A stretch of DNA of 12,633 nucleotides from CAZIMM01 sp964540415 (lineage in GTDB: Bacteria > Bacillota > Clostridia > Oscillospirales > Acutalibacteraceae), in NCBI GenBank assembly GCA_964540415.1, contig CAZIMM010000063.1, positions 1 through 12,633 of the forward strand, read 5' to 3'. A program made the position numbers and the translations under genes. The notes below the pieces were generated by a model that was not told where the DNA came from, did no database searches, and saw only the letters and a program-made list of their open reading frames with translations. Positions 1 through 6,711 of the stretch are shown piece by piece; the stretch's first letter is position 1; each line of letters starts with the position of its first letter.

Positions 1-131
1 TTTTTTGCGTTATCAATGTTCGTCAAAGCTCCCGGCAAGTAACATCAATTTGAATACCCCTTGATGAAAAATAAAATAGTATGAGGAGAAAATAACAGAG
101 TTCAATGGAAGAATAATTTAGCCCAAACACT

Positions 132-239
132 TTAACAGCAGATGACGGTTGTAATTGCGCTTTTTCCACACTTACCCTTGCCAATCACTATAACATTGTT
201 TCTAAGGTTTAGCTCCAACTCGTCAAAAAAAAATACCAT
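132..239 (-). pseudogene. 35-residue frame with a Walker A-like motif, possible ATPase relic
   Basis: The minus-strand frame starts at ATG 239-237 and stops at 134-132. It reads MVFFFDELELNLRNNVIVIG followed by KGKCGKSAITT. GKGKCGKS fits the P-loop pattern GxxxxGK[S/T], preceded by a hydrophobic strand (NNVIVI) as in AAA or ABC-type ATPases. It is far too short to be an ATPase and ends abruptly after two cysteines. No ribosome binding site is seen. The neighbouring recombinase relic suggests decayed mobile DNA. A chance match cannot be excluded, and function is not claimed. Confidence 0.2.
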
Positions 240-264
240 GGAGCCTACAGCGACACTAACCTAG

Positions 265-504
265 AGCGAAATAGCGGAGAGCTTTGTAAACGCCTGCAAC
301 AAGTTATTGAAAAATAAATTCGGGCTGCTTGCCGATTGTGAGTTGATGCGAGAAGCTCTGTGCGGCACCTCGGCACATGATGCAGAAATGGAGCGGTTTA
401 ACTCTCTTGAAGCCGAGAAAGCCAAGCGGCAGCGCAAGAGCAAGGAGATTCAGGCATTCACGGCGTTGCTGAAATCTCAGTCAACTGTAGGTCAGTTCAA
501 TTGA
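265..504 (+). pseudogene. Relic of a large serine recombinase, C-terminal part
   Basis: The frame is open from just after the TAG at 262-264 to the TGA at 502-504, and has only a TTG (307) as a possible start. The peptide contains EIAESFVNACNKLL, LLADCELMREALC and a charged coiled-coil stretch ending EIQAFTALLKSQSTVGQFN. From memory of the family, this order (AF.NAYN, ADCEL, coil, F...LK.Q) resembles the C-terminal region of clostridial TnpX-like large serine recombinases. The N-terminal catalytic and recombinase domains are absent, the coil is shorter than usual, and the usual end after the QFN/EFD position is missing. It is therefore read as a truncated, internally deleted leftover of an integrated element. 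Assignment is by recognition only. Confidence 0.5.
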
Positions 505-606
505 CAAACCTGCGGTGTCGAGCGTGTCGCCGAGGAAACAAACCTTTTTATCTGCCCTTGCTGTTTCGTCTTGGTAGATTAACTGTACTGCTTTGCCTAT
601 TTGCAT
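481..606 (-). CDS. Possible small protein of 41 residues, unrecognised
   Basis: The minus-strand frame starts at ATG 606-604 (MQIGKAVQLIYQDETARADK...) and stops at 483-481. Composition is protein-like with no membrane segment or recognised domain. An AAAAAAGG stretch lies directly against the ATG, which is too close for a normal ribosome binding site. It overlaps the end of the recombinase relic on the other strand. It could be a small gene, a fragment, or chance. Confidence 0.15.
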   Translation of the reverse strand: MQIGKAVQLIYQDETARADKKVCFLGDTLDTAGLSIELTYS

Positions 607-668
607 CCTTTTTTCATGTTTTGTAACACATCTATTTTAATCCGACAATCTTTATTTGCGGATAACAG

Positions 669-697
669 TTGACAGATGAAGGCTTTTTTGCTATGCT
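669..697 (+). promoter_or_regulatory. Sigma-70/SigA-type promoter of the tetR-like operon
   Basis: A perfect -35 box TTGACA (669-674) and a -10 box TATGCT (692-697) are separated by exactly 17 bases. Transcription would begin near 703-706, about 30 bases before the chosen ATG at 738. An in-frame TTG inside the -35 box would extend the regulator's frame upstream, but its position within the promoter argues against that start. Confidence 0.7.
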
Positions 698-701
698 CAA
701 T

Positions 702-721
702 AATAGAATCAGTATTCTATT
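702..721 (+). promoter_or_regulatory. Perfect inverted repeat over the transcription start, probable TetR-type operator
   Basis: AATAGAAT (702-709) and ATTCTATT (714-721) are exact reverse complements with a 4-base centre, CAGT. The repeat begins 5 bases after the -10 box and covers the expected +1. A bound dimer there would block RNA polymerase. The 20-bp palindrome is of typical size for TetR-family operators, and the first gene encodes a TetR-family protein, so negative autoregulation is inferred. Confidence 0.6.
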
Positions 722-737
722 CTTGAGGGAGACTGAA

Positions 738-1454
738 ATGTATAGGGCAACCGAACGGACTCAAAAGCGTAAGGATAAAAAAAGACAACTGTTTTTGGAT
801 ACGGCGGCAAGGGTGTTTGCCGAAAAGGGATATTACAACACGACTGTAAAGGACATTGTCAATAATGCTTCTGCTTCAGTGGGAAGCTTCTACTCTTATT
901 TTGACAGCAAAGAGGATTTGTTTATCGAGCTGTACAGGAGCATTGTAAAACAATTCAATGATATCACTGCGAGCGTTTTAGACATTACAAACTATACGTT
1001 GCTAAAAAACTTTACACGGGTGATGACAGCAACACTATGGATGTATGAGCAAAAACGTGAAATTGCACGGATTATTCTGCTGGAAGCTGCAGCAGCCAAT
1101 CCCGCCTTTCAAAAAATTGAATCAGACAGAATGTTAGAATCCGCACGAACTATGGCTGAGTGGTTTACACGTTTTAGGTTGCACAATGAGGTAAAGATTC
1201 CAGATGAACGCTTGGCTGCGCTTATGTACTCAGGGACATATTACTACCTCATAAATGATTGGTTGTCGTCAGACGCAAGCGTCTCGCTCACAAAACACAG
1301 CTATGCATTTTGCGTGTTTAACCTGCAGGCATTGGGAATCCGCTTTGACGATAATGACATCAAGACATACATCGACGAGGTTCTGGCTGAGCTGACAGCA
1401 CGCAGCTCAGAGAATAAGGTTCAAAGAAACGAAGAAGGTGAGAGTAATGGATAA
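738..1454 (+). CDS. TetR/AcrR-family transcriptional regulator
   Basis: A 238-residue protein with the standard TetR layout. The N-terminal helix-turn-helix spans roughly residues 17-62: LFLDTAARVFAEKGYYNTTV, then DIVNNASASVGSFYSYFDSK, the conserved 'VGSFYSYF.SKEDLF' recognition-helix signature. A divergent all-helical ligand-binding domain follows. The ATG at 738 is chosen because AGGGA at 726-730 lies 7 bases upstream and because the upstream TTG lies in the -35 box. It is the first gene of an operon and overlaps the next start by 8 bases. The palindrome just upstream suggests self-repression. The inducer and target genes beyond this operon cannot be read from the sequence. Confidence 0.95.
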   Translation: MYRATERTQKRKDKKRQLFLDTAARVFAEKGYYNTTVKDIVNNASASVGSFYSYFDSKEDLFIELYRSIVKQFNDITASVLDITNYTLLKNFTRVMTATLWMYEQKREIARIILLEAAAANPAFQKIESDRMLESARTMAEWFTRFRLHNEVKIPDERLAALMYSGTYYYLINDWLSSDASVSLTKHSYAFCVFNLQALGIRFDDNDIKTYIDEVLAELTARSSENKVQRNEEGESNG

Positions 1455-1791
1455 GGCGAAAAGGAAAGAGCTTCAAAATGCTTACAAAAACCGAACCGTG
1501 ATAGGAGGAATCTATTACATAAAGTGCAGCGGCAATCAGCGCATATGGCTTAGATCGACTGTGAACATGGAGGGCACAAAAAACAGAGTATTATCTTCTC
1601 AAAAATTGAAGGGTGCTCCGGAGCCGGCAATGCTGCGTGAATGTAATGAATACGGATGGGAGTCATTTTCGTTTGTTGTGCTGGAAGAGCTGAAAAAAGA
1701 GGATAACCAAACAGATAAGGAGTTTGCTGATGACATCGCAACTCTTTTGGAAATGTGGACTGAGAAGTATGAATGCGGTGAGCTTGAATGA
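1447..1791 (+). CDS. Small GIY-YIG-like protein, apparently degenerate
   Basis: A 114-residue protein. Residues 17-38 (TVIGGIYYIKCSGNQRIWLR, then ST) resemble the GIY-YIG core: the GIY half is intact (G21-I22-Y23), but the YIG half reads W34-L35-R36. A single acidic helix (LLEMWTEKY, E102) could match the metal-binding Glu. Loss of the second Tyr-Ile-Gly makes nuclease activity doubtful; it may be a binding protein. The ATG at 1447 overlaps the regulator's stop and has AAGGTGAG just upstream; an in-frame GTG at 1438 is a less likely alternative. Its stop at 1789-1791 overlaps an ATG in the next gene's frame, so the three genes are translationally coupled. Family assignment is from pattern recognition. 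Confidence 0.8.
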   Translation: MDKAKRKELQNAYKNRTVIGGIYYIKCSGNQRIWLRSTVNMEGTKNRVLSSQKLKGAPEPAMLRECNEYGWESFSFVVLEELKKEDNQTDKEFADDIATLLEMWTEKYECGELE

Positions 1792-1802
1792 AAGGATTTT
1801 TT

Positions 1803-2093
1803 ATGGCACAGAATATACGAATAGACCAGTTTCTTGACAGTGAGGGCAATGTTACGCAATTACCAAGCAAGCAAAATAAAAAGCTCGCTGTTTTGGAATA
1901 TTTGACCGAGAAATTTGAGCTGAATATCATGTATTCCGAGCAACAGGTCAATGAAATATGCGCCCGATGGAACACATTTGGGGATATAAATTTGCTACGG
2001 AGAGAGCTTATCGATAACGGTTTTTTAGACCGCGAGCGAGACGGCTCAAAGTATTGGCGCATATGGACTAATGCTTTAGACACCAAACTTTAA
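1803..2093 (+). CDS. DUF2087 domain protein
   Basis: A 96-residue protein that is almost entirely a DUF2087 domain: FLDSEGNVTQLPSKQNKKLA (residues 10-29), VLEYLTEKFELNIMYSEQQV (30-49), then LLRRELIDNGFLDRE (64-78) and DGSKYWR (80-86). The pattern 'LP.K.KK...L.YL...F.....Y.E..VN' and 'LRRELID.G.L.R..DGS.YW' is the family signature and resembles a winged-helix fold. DUF2087 is often found alone or fused to helix-turn-helix domains, so a nucleic-acid-binding role is plausible but unproven. The ATG at 1803 is preferred because AAAGGA (1791-1796) lies 6 bases upstream. The in-frame ATG at 1788 overlaps the previous stop and would add five residues. Confidence 0.9.
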   Translation: MAQNIRIDQFLDSEGNVTQLPSKQNKKLAVLEYLTEKFELNIMYSEQQVNEICARWNTFGDINLLRRELIDNGFLDRERDGSKYWRIWTNALDTKL

Positions 2094-2145
2094 AAACAGA
2101 GCCCCACGGCAACTGAGCTACCTCAGCTTGTACAGACAGCACAGG

Positions 2146-2182
2146 TAAGCACGGTAATTTTGATACAAAGTTACCGTGCTTA
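2146..2182 (+). terminator. 17-bp hairpin with 3-base loop, probable transcription terminator
   Basis: TAAGCACGGTAATTTTG (2146-2162) and CAAAGTTACCGTGCTTA (2166-2182) pair over 17 bp with one G·U wobble and an ATA loop. It lies 52 bases after the DUF2087 stop and between convergent genes. On the plus strand it is followed by TATCTTTC, only a weak U tract. The symmetrical stem could act on both strands. The stem is unusually long and perfect for a simple terminator. Confidence 0.6.
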
Positions 2183-2226
2183 TATCTTTCAAATCCGTTG
2201 AAATAAGGGCTTCCCGGAGATCGAGT

Positions 2227-2245
2227 TCTGAACGGCTTGTTCAGA
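2227..2245. repeat. Short inverted repeat between convergent genes
   Basis: TCTGAAC (2227-2233) and GTTCAGA (2239-2245) are exact reverse complements around a 5-base loop. It lies about 70 bases beyond the stop of the minus-strand hydrolase gene and could help end that transcript, but no T tract follows on the minus strand. The remainder of 2183-2315 shows nothing recognisable. Confidence 0.3.
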
Positions 2246-2315
2246 GATGCAGTCCTTTTCTGTTCGGGCTTTCAGAGTCGGTGCAAAGTGCGGCAATAAA
2301 AGAAATCACTTCGTT

Positions 2316-4835
2316 TTAATCAATCGTAACAAACAAAGCATATTGCTTATTCTTCTCTGTATTAAAGACGAGACAGTCCCCCGACAGCTCGCAGGTCTTT
2401 CCCGTTTCGTCCTCAAGCCGTACGGCTTTTCCGAATGAATTGTGAATACGGCAGACACCGCCGAGCTTTGAAAAAACTTCCACCGACCTTGTTTTGCCGT
2501 CGCAGATTTCACATGCCACCTCAAAACCGCCTCGCGCCGCCAGCATAAACGACACATTCCAAGCCATATTCCATGCGGGGGCAATGTGAATTATACTTTC
2601 GTTATATGAAATGCCATCGGAGCAACAGCCCAGAAGGCACTCGGAAATACCTTCGTAATATGCCCACATCTGCAAATCCGTTATGGCTTTCCCGCGGATA
2701 TCCGTCATTGCCTGCGGGTAATCACCGACAGACGCATCAAAATAACCGCCGTTCACTCTGCCGAACTGATACAGAATATGCTGTTGGGCAAGATCCGTCC
2801 TGCCAAGCCGTGCACAATCGGTGGTAAATCTCAGGCAGTCATCCATTTCAACAGGTGCTCCGCCGTTTGCCTCGTCCTCCATCTGCCGGAGAACCAGATG
2901 AGCGTCAAGCGTGTTCATGCAAAGCTCGCGAAGCTGCGCATTGTGTGAATCAAGAGTTACATAATCATAATTCATAATGGGACGTATCTGCTCATCGCAG
3001 GCTGTTCCGGGATACTCCTCTCCTCTGCTGAAGGGCACAAGGCAGGGCTTTCTGCACATGGCAAAGCCCCTTTTGCCGTCCTTTGAACGGGGAGATATGG
3101 CATCAGCCTCATCCGAAACGGGTATACCCGTAATATTATCAGCGACCTCCTGCCACAGTGGGACAAGCTCAGCGTCAACATTCAGCTTCAGCGCATAATA
3201 AATGACAATCGGAAAAAGCGATGAAATCATCGAAATGTCATCTATTACATCCCTCGCGCCCCAGAAGGTTTCTGCGTAGTTTGTCGGGAAGGTATGATAT
3301 TTTCCGTCTTTCTCCTTATGAAGCAAGGGAGAGTTTCTGTAAAACTCCGCCGCCTCCCGCATCATCGGATAAGCCCTGTCCCTCAGAAAACTTTCATCCC
3401 CGGAGTAGAGGTAATGAAGTCTGAAAAGGTCGGCGATATCGGCAGCGGGATATACCATCCTCATTGTATATGAACCACTCATATCCCCATTTTCGAGACT
3501 GTTCCACATGCTCAGATAATGGTCCCTCTGTCTGCCGTAGTCGATATAGTCTTGTGACGGCCGCTGTGCATACAGGAAAAGCCGTTTCATTTCACTCTCT
3601 ATAACCGACGGAACTCTTTGAAAGCCGTCATGAGCCGAGGTCTCGGTAATGCATATTCCCTTTGTGCCAAACGCCTGACGGGCAAAATCACCGTATGCCG
3701 GGAGATTACGCCACACCATATCCATAAGCGGACGATTGAGCTCGGGGTGATTTATATTGAGCATTCCGTATTCGTAGCGGCTTTGGTTAAACCACCAGAA
3801 GCGACTGCCCCAGTCGTGAATCTGAGTTGCGTTATAAAGCGGGTTAGCCTGATGCAGCGGAGGATATTTGCCGCGCTTTGAGAGTGCAAACAGATAAAGG
3901 TTTCTTATCCACATCACGGTGCTCGCTCTCAGAAAGCACTTTCGCCCGTCCGCCTGAATAAAGCTTTTTGACCAGAAATCGGCGAACCACTCAGCTCTGT
4001 CCGCAGATATGCTTCGAACACCTTTTTGAAGTCCGTTCTTTATCACATCCGAAGCCGTATTTTCCGCCGTTTTGAGGTCGACGTATGAAACGGCACCGCT
4101 TATATACAGCGTAAGGTATCCGTAAGAGCCGTCACTGTTCGTATTTCTTTGCGCCGAGCAGGAAATGCTGCCGCCGTCCCATGCGTCGGCTCCGGCACTC
4201 GTCTCCTCACCGTCAACCTGTAACCTCAAAGCAACTGCGCTGTTTGCGCTGTACAGTCTTTTTTCGTCCCCGTAATCACAGTCTTCTGAAAATTCCTGCG
4301 TAAGCATAACATTTCCGTTTTTTACCTTGACAGCTGATACCGCACTGTGTGCTGAGGATTCCGCTACACCGGGACGAAGCGTTTTCAGAGTCACCGTAAC
4401 TGGCGGTGAAACGCGTCTGTCATCCTTAATTCTCACCGCAATAAGGTCTGTTGCCATATCCGCGGTGAATTCTATTTCGATGTTCTTCGCTCTGAAACCG
4501 CAGACACCTTCGTAGTAATTAACGTATTGCTCCGTTTCCCCGCAAAATATACTGTCATGAAAATCTATGTAAATATCAGCCATTCCGCAGGCGTAATTGG
4601 CGTTGATATCCTCCCCTTTTGCGGTTGAGGCGGCGCTGAACGGAAAAAGATCCGTATGCCCGGTGCCCAAATAAACAACGGAGTCTTCCGTTGTTACAGG
4701 TGTGGCAAAGCGTCCGTTTCCTACGGGCAGGCTTACTCTGTCATCTTTGCTTCCGTCACCGAAGGCAAGAGAGATATCTGCCTGTGACACATATTTCCGT
4801 GGGTCAAAAGCAACATATTTTGGAATGAAAGCCAT
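2316..4835 (-). CDS. Putative glycoside hydrolase, GH95/DUF5703-like
   Basis: An 839-residue protein with no signal peptide, so probably cytoplasmic. The N-terminal beta-rich part carries SLPVGNGRFATPV (residues 35-47), like the 'PIGNGR.GA.V' motif of GH95 fucosidases. A central helical part carries HDWGSRFWWFNQSRYEYGML (340-359), followed by NINHPEL (360-366). This resembles the sugar-binding stretch of GH95 and the 'W....WW.N....YW' stretch of DUF5703 proteins. YAETFWGARDVIDDISMISS (520-539) places E522 where GH95 enzymes have their catalytic acid. The C-terminal beta region follows. The ATG at 4835 is chosen for AGGAGG (+ strand 4847-4852) 11 bases upstream; an upstream in-frame start would give 855 residues. 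The gene is alone, with no transporter or sugar regulator in view. Likely role is cleavage of an imported glycoside; the substrate is unknown and family placement is by motif resemblance. Confidence 0.8.
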   Translation of the reverse strand: MAFIPKYVAFDPRKYVSQADISLAFGDGSKDDRVSLPVGNGRFATPVTTEDSVVYLGTGHTDLFPFSAASTAKGEDINANYACGMADIYIDFHDSIFCGETEQYVNYYEGVCGFRAKNIEIEFTADMATDLIAVRIKDDRRVSPPVTVTLKTLRPGVAESSAHSAVSAVKVKNGNVMLTQEFSEDCDYGDEKRLYSANSAVALRLQVDGEETSAGADAWDGGSISCSAQRNTNSDGSYGYLTLYISGAVSYVDLKTAENTASDVIKNGLQKGVRSISADRAEWFADFWSKSFIQADGRKCFLRASTVMWIRNLYLFALSKRGKYPPLHQANPLYNATQIHDWGSRFWWFNQSRYEYGMLNINHPELNRPLMDMVWRNLPAYGDFARQAFGTKGICITETSAHDGFQRVPSVIESEMKRLFLYAQRPSQDYIDYGRQRDHYLSMWNSLENGDMSGSYTMRMVYPAADIADLFRLHYLYSGDESFLRDRAYPMMREAAEFYRNSPLLHKEKDGKYHTFPTNYAETFWGARDVIDDISMISSLFPIVIYYALKLNVDAELVPLWQEVADNITGIPVSDEADAISPRSKDGKRGFAMCRKPCLVPFSRGEEYPGTACDEQIRPIMNYDYVTLDSHNAQLRELCMNTLDAHLVLRQMEDEANGGAPVEMDDCLRFTTDCARLGRTDLAQQHILYQFGRVNGGYFDASVGDYPQAMTDIRGKAITDLQMWAYYEGISECLLGCCSDGISYNESIIHIAPAWNMAWNVSFMLAARGGFEVACEICDGKTRSVEVFSKLGGVCRIHNSFGKAVRLEDETGKTCELSGDCLVFNTEKNKQYALFVTID

Positions 4836-4926
4836 AATTAATTTTTCCTCCTGCCATATGATTACTGAGTGTTTCGCTATCAAATCAATGCATCAGAAAA
4901 GACGTGTTAAAACGGCCTCTGGATAA

Positions 4927-5118
4927 CATAAAAAAGCGGGCAGTGCAAAACTTCCTGCTGCAAGTCTTGGCTCTATCAATCGCGGCGTTTACGACAACAC
5001 GATGAAAAAGCAGTGGGAGGAAGACTCTCCAGATATATTTAAACGGAACTGCAGAATATCTTACAAGTTACCGAAAAGCTGTCATTGCGGATGTGCAGCT
5101 CGCAAATTCTATCAATAA
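4927..5118 (+). pseudogene. Possible decayed coding fragment, unrecognised
   Basis: After a TAA at 4924-4926 the plus frame stays open for 63 codons to a TAA at 5116-5118. It reads protein-like (KLPAASLGSINRGVYDNTMK, then KQWEEDSPDIFKRN) before turning cysteine-rich. A second frame over about 5045-5134 also reads protein-like (GTAEYLTSYRKAVIADVQLA), as if one gene had suffered a frameshift. No start codon with a ribosome binding site is visible. No family is recognised; it may be noise. Confidence 0.2.
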
Positions 5119-5204
5119 ACAAGCGTTGCATTAAAATCCATCCGCAACCCGTAATCTATAATATATTTATAATCGAAAGTAAGACATATTACAAGGTGTT
5201 TTAT

Positions 5205-5291
5205 ATGAATAAAGTCATATTCGGCAAAAATCTTTCGAACAGTGTTGAGTTTTTCCACACGAACCTGTTTCATTCTCACGAAACTCTTTAA
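5205..5291 (+). CDS. Possible 28-residue peptide, unrecognised
   Basis: The frame ATG 5205 to TAA 5291 encodes MNKVIFGKNLSNSVEFFHTN plus 8 residues, with AAGGTG 8 bases upstream and AT-rich TATAAT-like sequence about 45 bases upstream. There is no membrane segment. It may be a tiny gene or a chance frame in a region that otherwise lacks genes. Confidence 0.15.
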   Translation: MNKVIFGKNLSNSVEFFHTNLFHSHETL

Positions 5292-5319
5292 CAAAATGAA
5301 CTGCTTTATCCACACAAGC

Positions 5320-5340
5320 CCCGATATTTGCCCGATATTT
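5320..5340. repeat. Tandem repeat of CCCGATATTT
   Basis: Two exact copies of CCCGATATTT (5320-5329 and 5331-5340) are separated by one G. They lie about 60 bases upstream of a housekeeping-type promoter candidate for the sigma-factor operon. An 11-base period would put both copies on one helix face, as in an activator or repressor site. No binding protein is identified. Confidence 0.45.
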
Positions 5341-5396
5341 AAGTGTATTTCGCGGATAAAAATTGTGCTGTTTAATCCGACCGGTAATATGTGTTA

Positions 5397-5426
5397 TTGA
5401 AAAATGTGTATATTATGTGATAAAAT
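5397..5426 (+). promoter_or_regulatory. Candidate housekeeping promoter upstream of the sigma-factor operon
   Basis: TTGAAA (5397-5402) and TAAAAT (5421-5426) are separated by 18 bases in an AT-rich stretch. This would give a 5' leader of roughly 150 bases before the sigma-factor start. No gene is seen between promoter and start. Confidence 0.4.
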
Positions 5427-5520
5427 TAAATGCAACAGTATGTGTCAGCAGTTCGAGCGGAATTTATATCGACGGCAAACAATGCGACCTCACGTTTCGC
5501 ACAATAAAATTTGATTTCTG

Positions 5521-5546
5521 TGCAACCGTTTGAAAAAAAACTTGTC
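5521..5546 (+). promoter_or_regulatory. Candidate ECF-type autoregulatory promoter
   Basis: TGCAAC (5521-5526), a 16-base spacer containing a run of eight A, then TGTC (5543-5546). This resembles the SigX/SigW-type pattern TGAAAC/TGTAAC-N16/17-CGTC apart from one substitution in the -10 element. It would start transcription about 20 bases before the ribosome binding site. ECF factors commonly drive their own operons, but the match is short and unproven. Confidence 0.3.
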
Positions 5547-5585
5547 TTTATTGGCAGGACGGTAATCAGAGGAAAGGAGTGCAAT

Positions 5586-6146
5586 TTGGAAGACCGTGAA
5601 ATAATTGATTTATATTGGGAACGCAACGAACAGGCAATCCAAAAAACCGCCGAGAAATACGGCGCTTATTGCACTAAGATAAGTATGAACATTCTCAACA
5701 GCTACCATGACAGCGAAGAATGCGTAAACGATACATTTCTTCACACCTGGCGTGCTATTCCCCCAAACCGTCCGGTTATATTTTCTGCTTTTATCGGAAG
5801 AATCACAAGAAACCTTGCAATCAACAAATACAAAGCCCGTCACGCAGACAAACGCTCGGCAAGCGAATTTGCTCTTTCCCTCGACGAGCTTGACGACTGC
5901 GCCGCAGTCAGTTCTACGGTTGAAGCGCAGACGGATTCCGCGGAACTCAGCCGCAGGATAAGCGAATTTCTGCGGGCACAGCCGGATTCGACAAGGCGGG
6001 TATTTGTGCGCAGATATTTTTTTTGTGAATCTATTTCCGAAATCGCGTCATCATTTAATATGAGCGAGAGCAAAGTTAAATCAATCCTGTTCAGGACGCG
6101 AAAAGCACTCAAGCGCAATTTACAAGAGGGATGCATAGAAATATGA
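5586..6146 (+). CDS. ECF-type RNA polymerase sigma factor (sigma-70 family)
   Basis: A 186-residue protein with only the two ECF domains. Region 2 (about residues 8-70) has ISMNILNSYHDSEECVNDTF, followed by LHTWRAIPPNRP, the usual 'N...D.EE..ND.....W..IPP' core. Region 4 (about 130-180) has RVFVRRYFFCESISEIASSF, then NMSESKVKSILFRTRKALK, the -35-binding helix-turn-helix. The TTG at 5586 is preferred because GGAAAGGAG (5571-5579) lies 6 bases upstream and because LEDREIIDLYW matches the usual start of this clostridial subgroup; an upstream in-frame TTG (5511) has no site. The stop overlaps the next ATG by 4 bases, the standard sigma/anti-sigma arrangement. Confidence 0.95.
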   Translation: MEDREIIDLYWERNEQAIQKTAEKYGAYCTKISMNILNSYHDSEECVNDTFLHTWRAIPPNRPVIFSAFIGRITRNLAINKYKARHADKRSASEFALSLDELDDCAAVSSTVEAQTDSAELSRRISEFLRAQPDSTRRVFVRRYFFCESISEIASSFNMSESKVKSILFRTRKALKRNLQEGCIEI

Positions 6147-6688
6147 AAAACGAAGCTTTGGTCAACGCCATTACCGGAATTGATGACGACCTTATCGGCG
6201 ACGCCCATGCCTCGGGCAGAGGGAAGGTTCTGCCGTTCAGAAAAATCCTTGCGGCGGCTGCCTGCATTGCTCTGGCGGTTACGGCAGCAATCGGTTTCAT
6301 GAGCCGGAGCAAAGTGAGCATAACTGCTTTTGAAAAAGATATCGGCAATCAGCCGGTTGTTGTTGCCGAGTCCGGCGGAGTTTCCGACGTACGGTCAAAC
6401 GGCGAGTCGGAGTCGGCGCGGATTGCCGTTCCGATGGAAATCGAGGTAAACAGAAAAACTGACATTTCCGTTTCCGACGGCAGCATTCAGGTGCTCGACC
6501 TTAAGACAGGCGCGCTGCTGTATAACGGCGATTGTTACACTTGTGAAAGCGACGTATCCGTTGTGTGGCTTGTCCGGGCATCCAAACCCGGCAGCTGCTT
6601 TGAGATGCATCTTGTTTCCGGAAAAAGCAAGCAGATTGTTACGCTCAACTACAGTGACAACAAATGGACAATGCAAAAAACAAACTAA
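6143..6688 (+). CDS. Membrane-anchored putative anti-sigma factor
   Basis: A 181-residue protein with a short cytoplasmic head (MKNEALVNAITGIDDDLIGD), one transmembrane segment (about residues 33-53, KILAAAACIALAVTAAIGFM) and an outside domain of about 125 residues. 'IDDDLI..A' is the head motif commonly seen in proteins paired with clostridial ECF factors. No zinc-binding HxxxCxxC motif is present. Coupling by the ATGA overlap with the sigma gene supports the anti-sigma role, which is inferred from context. The start at 6143 is preferred over the in-frame ATG at 6131, which abuts AGAGGG; spacing at 6143 is a long 12 bases. The external domain was not recognised and may be the signal sensor. 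Confidence 0.7.
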   Translation: MKNEALVNAITGIDDDLIGDAHASGRGKVLPFRKILAAAACIALAVTAAIGFMSRSKVSITAFEKDIGNQPVVVAESGGVSDVRSNGESESARIAVPMEIEVNRKTDISVSDGSIQVLDLKTGALLYNGDCYTCESDVSVVWLVRASKPGSCFEMHLVSGKSKQIVTLNYSDNKWTMQKTN

Positions 6689-6711
6689 TGAAGAATTACG
6701 GAGGACTTACA

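Noticed and set aside
1550..2086. A 178-codon minus-strand frame opposite the GIY-YIG-like and DUF2087 genes.
   Set aside because: It lies antisense to two coupled genes with clear family signatures and good start sites; no domain is visible.
2110..2121. Minus-strand GTAGCTCAGTTG, identical to a common tRNA D-arm start, suggesting a tRNA or tRNA-derived attachment site.
   Set aside because: The returning D-stem strand, anticodon arm, T-arm GGTTCGA and a matching acceptor stem are all absent, so it is a 12-base coincidence or at most a fragment.
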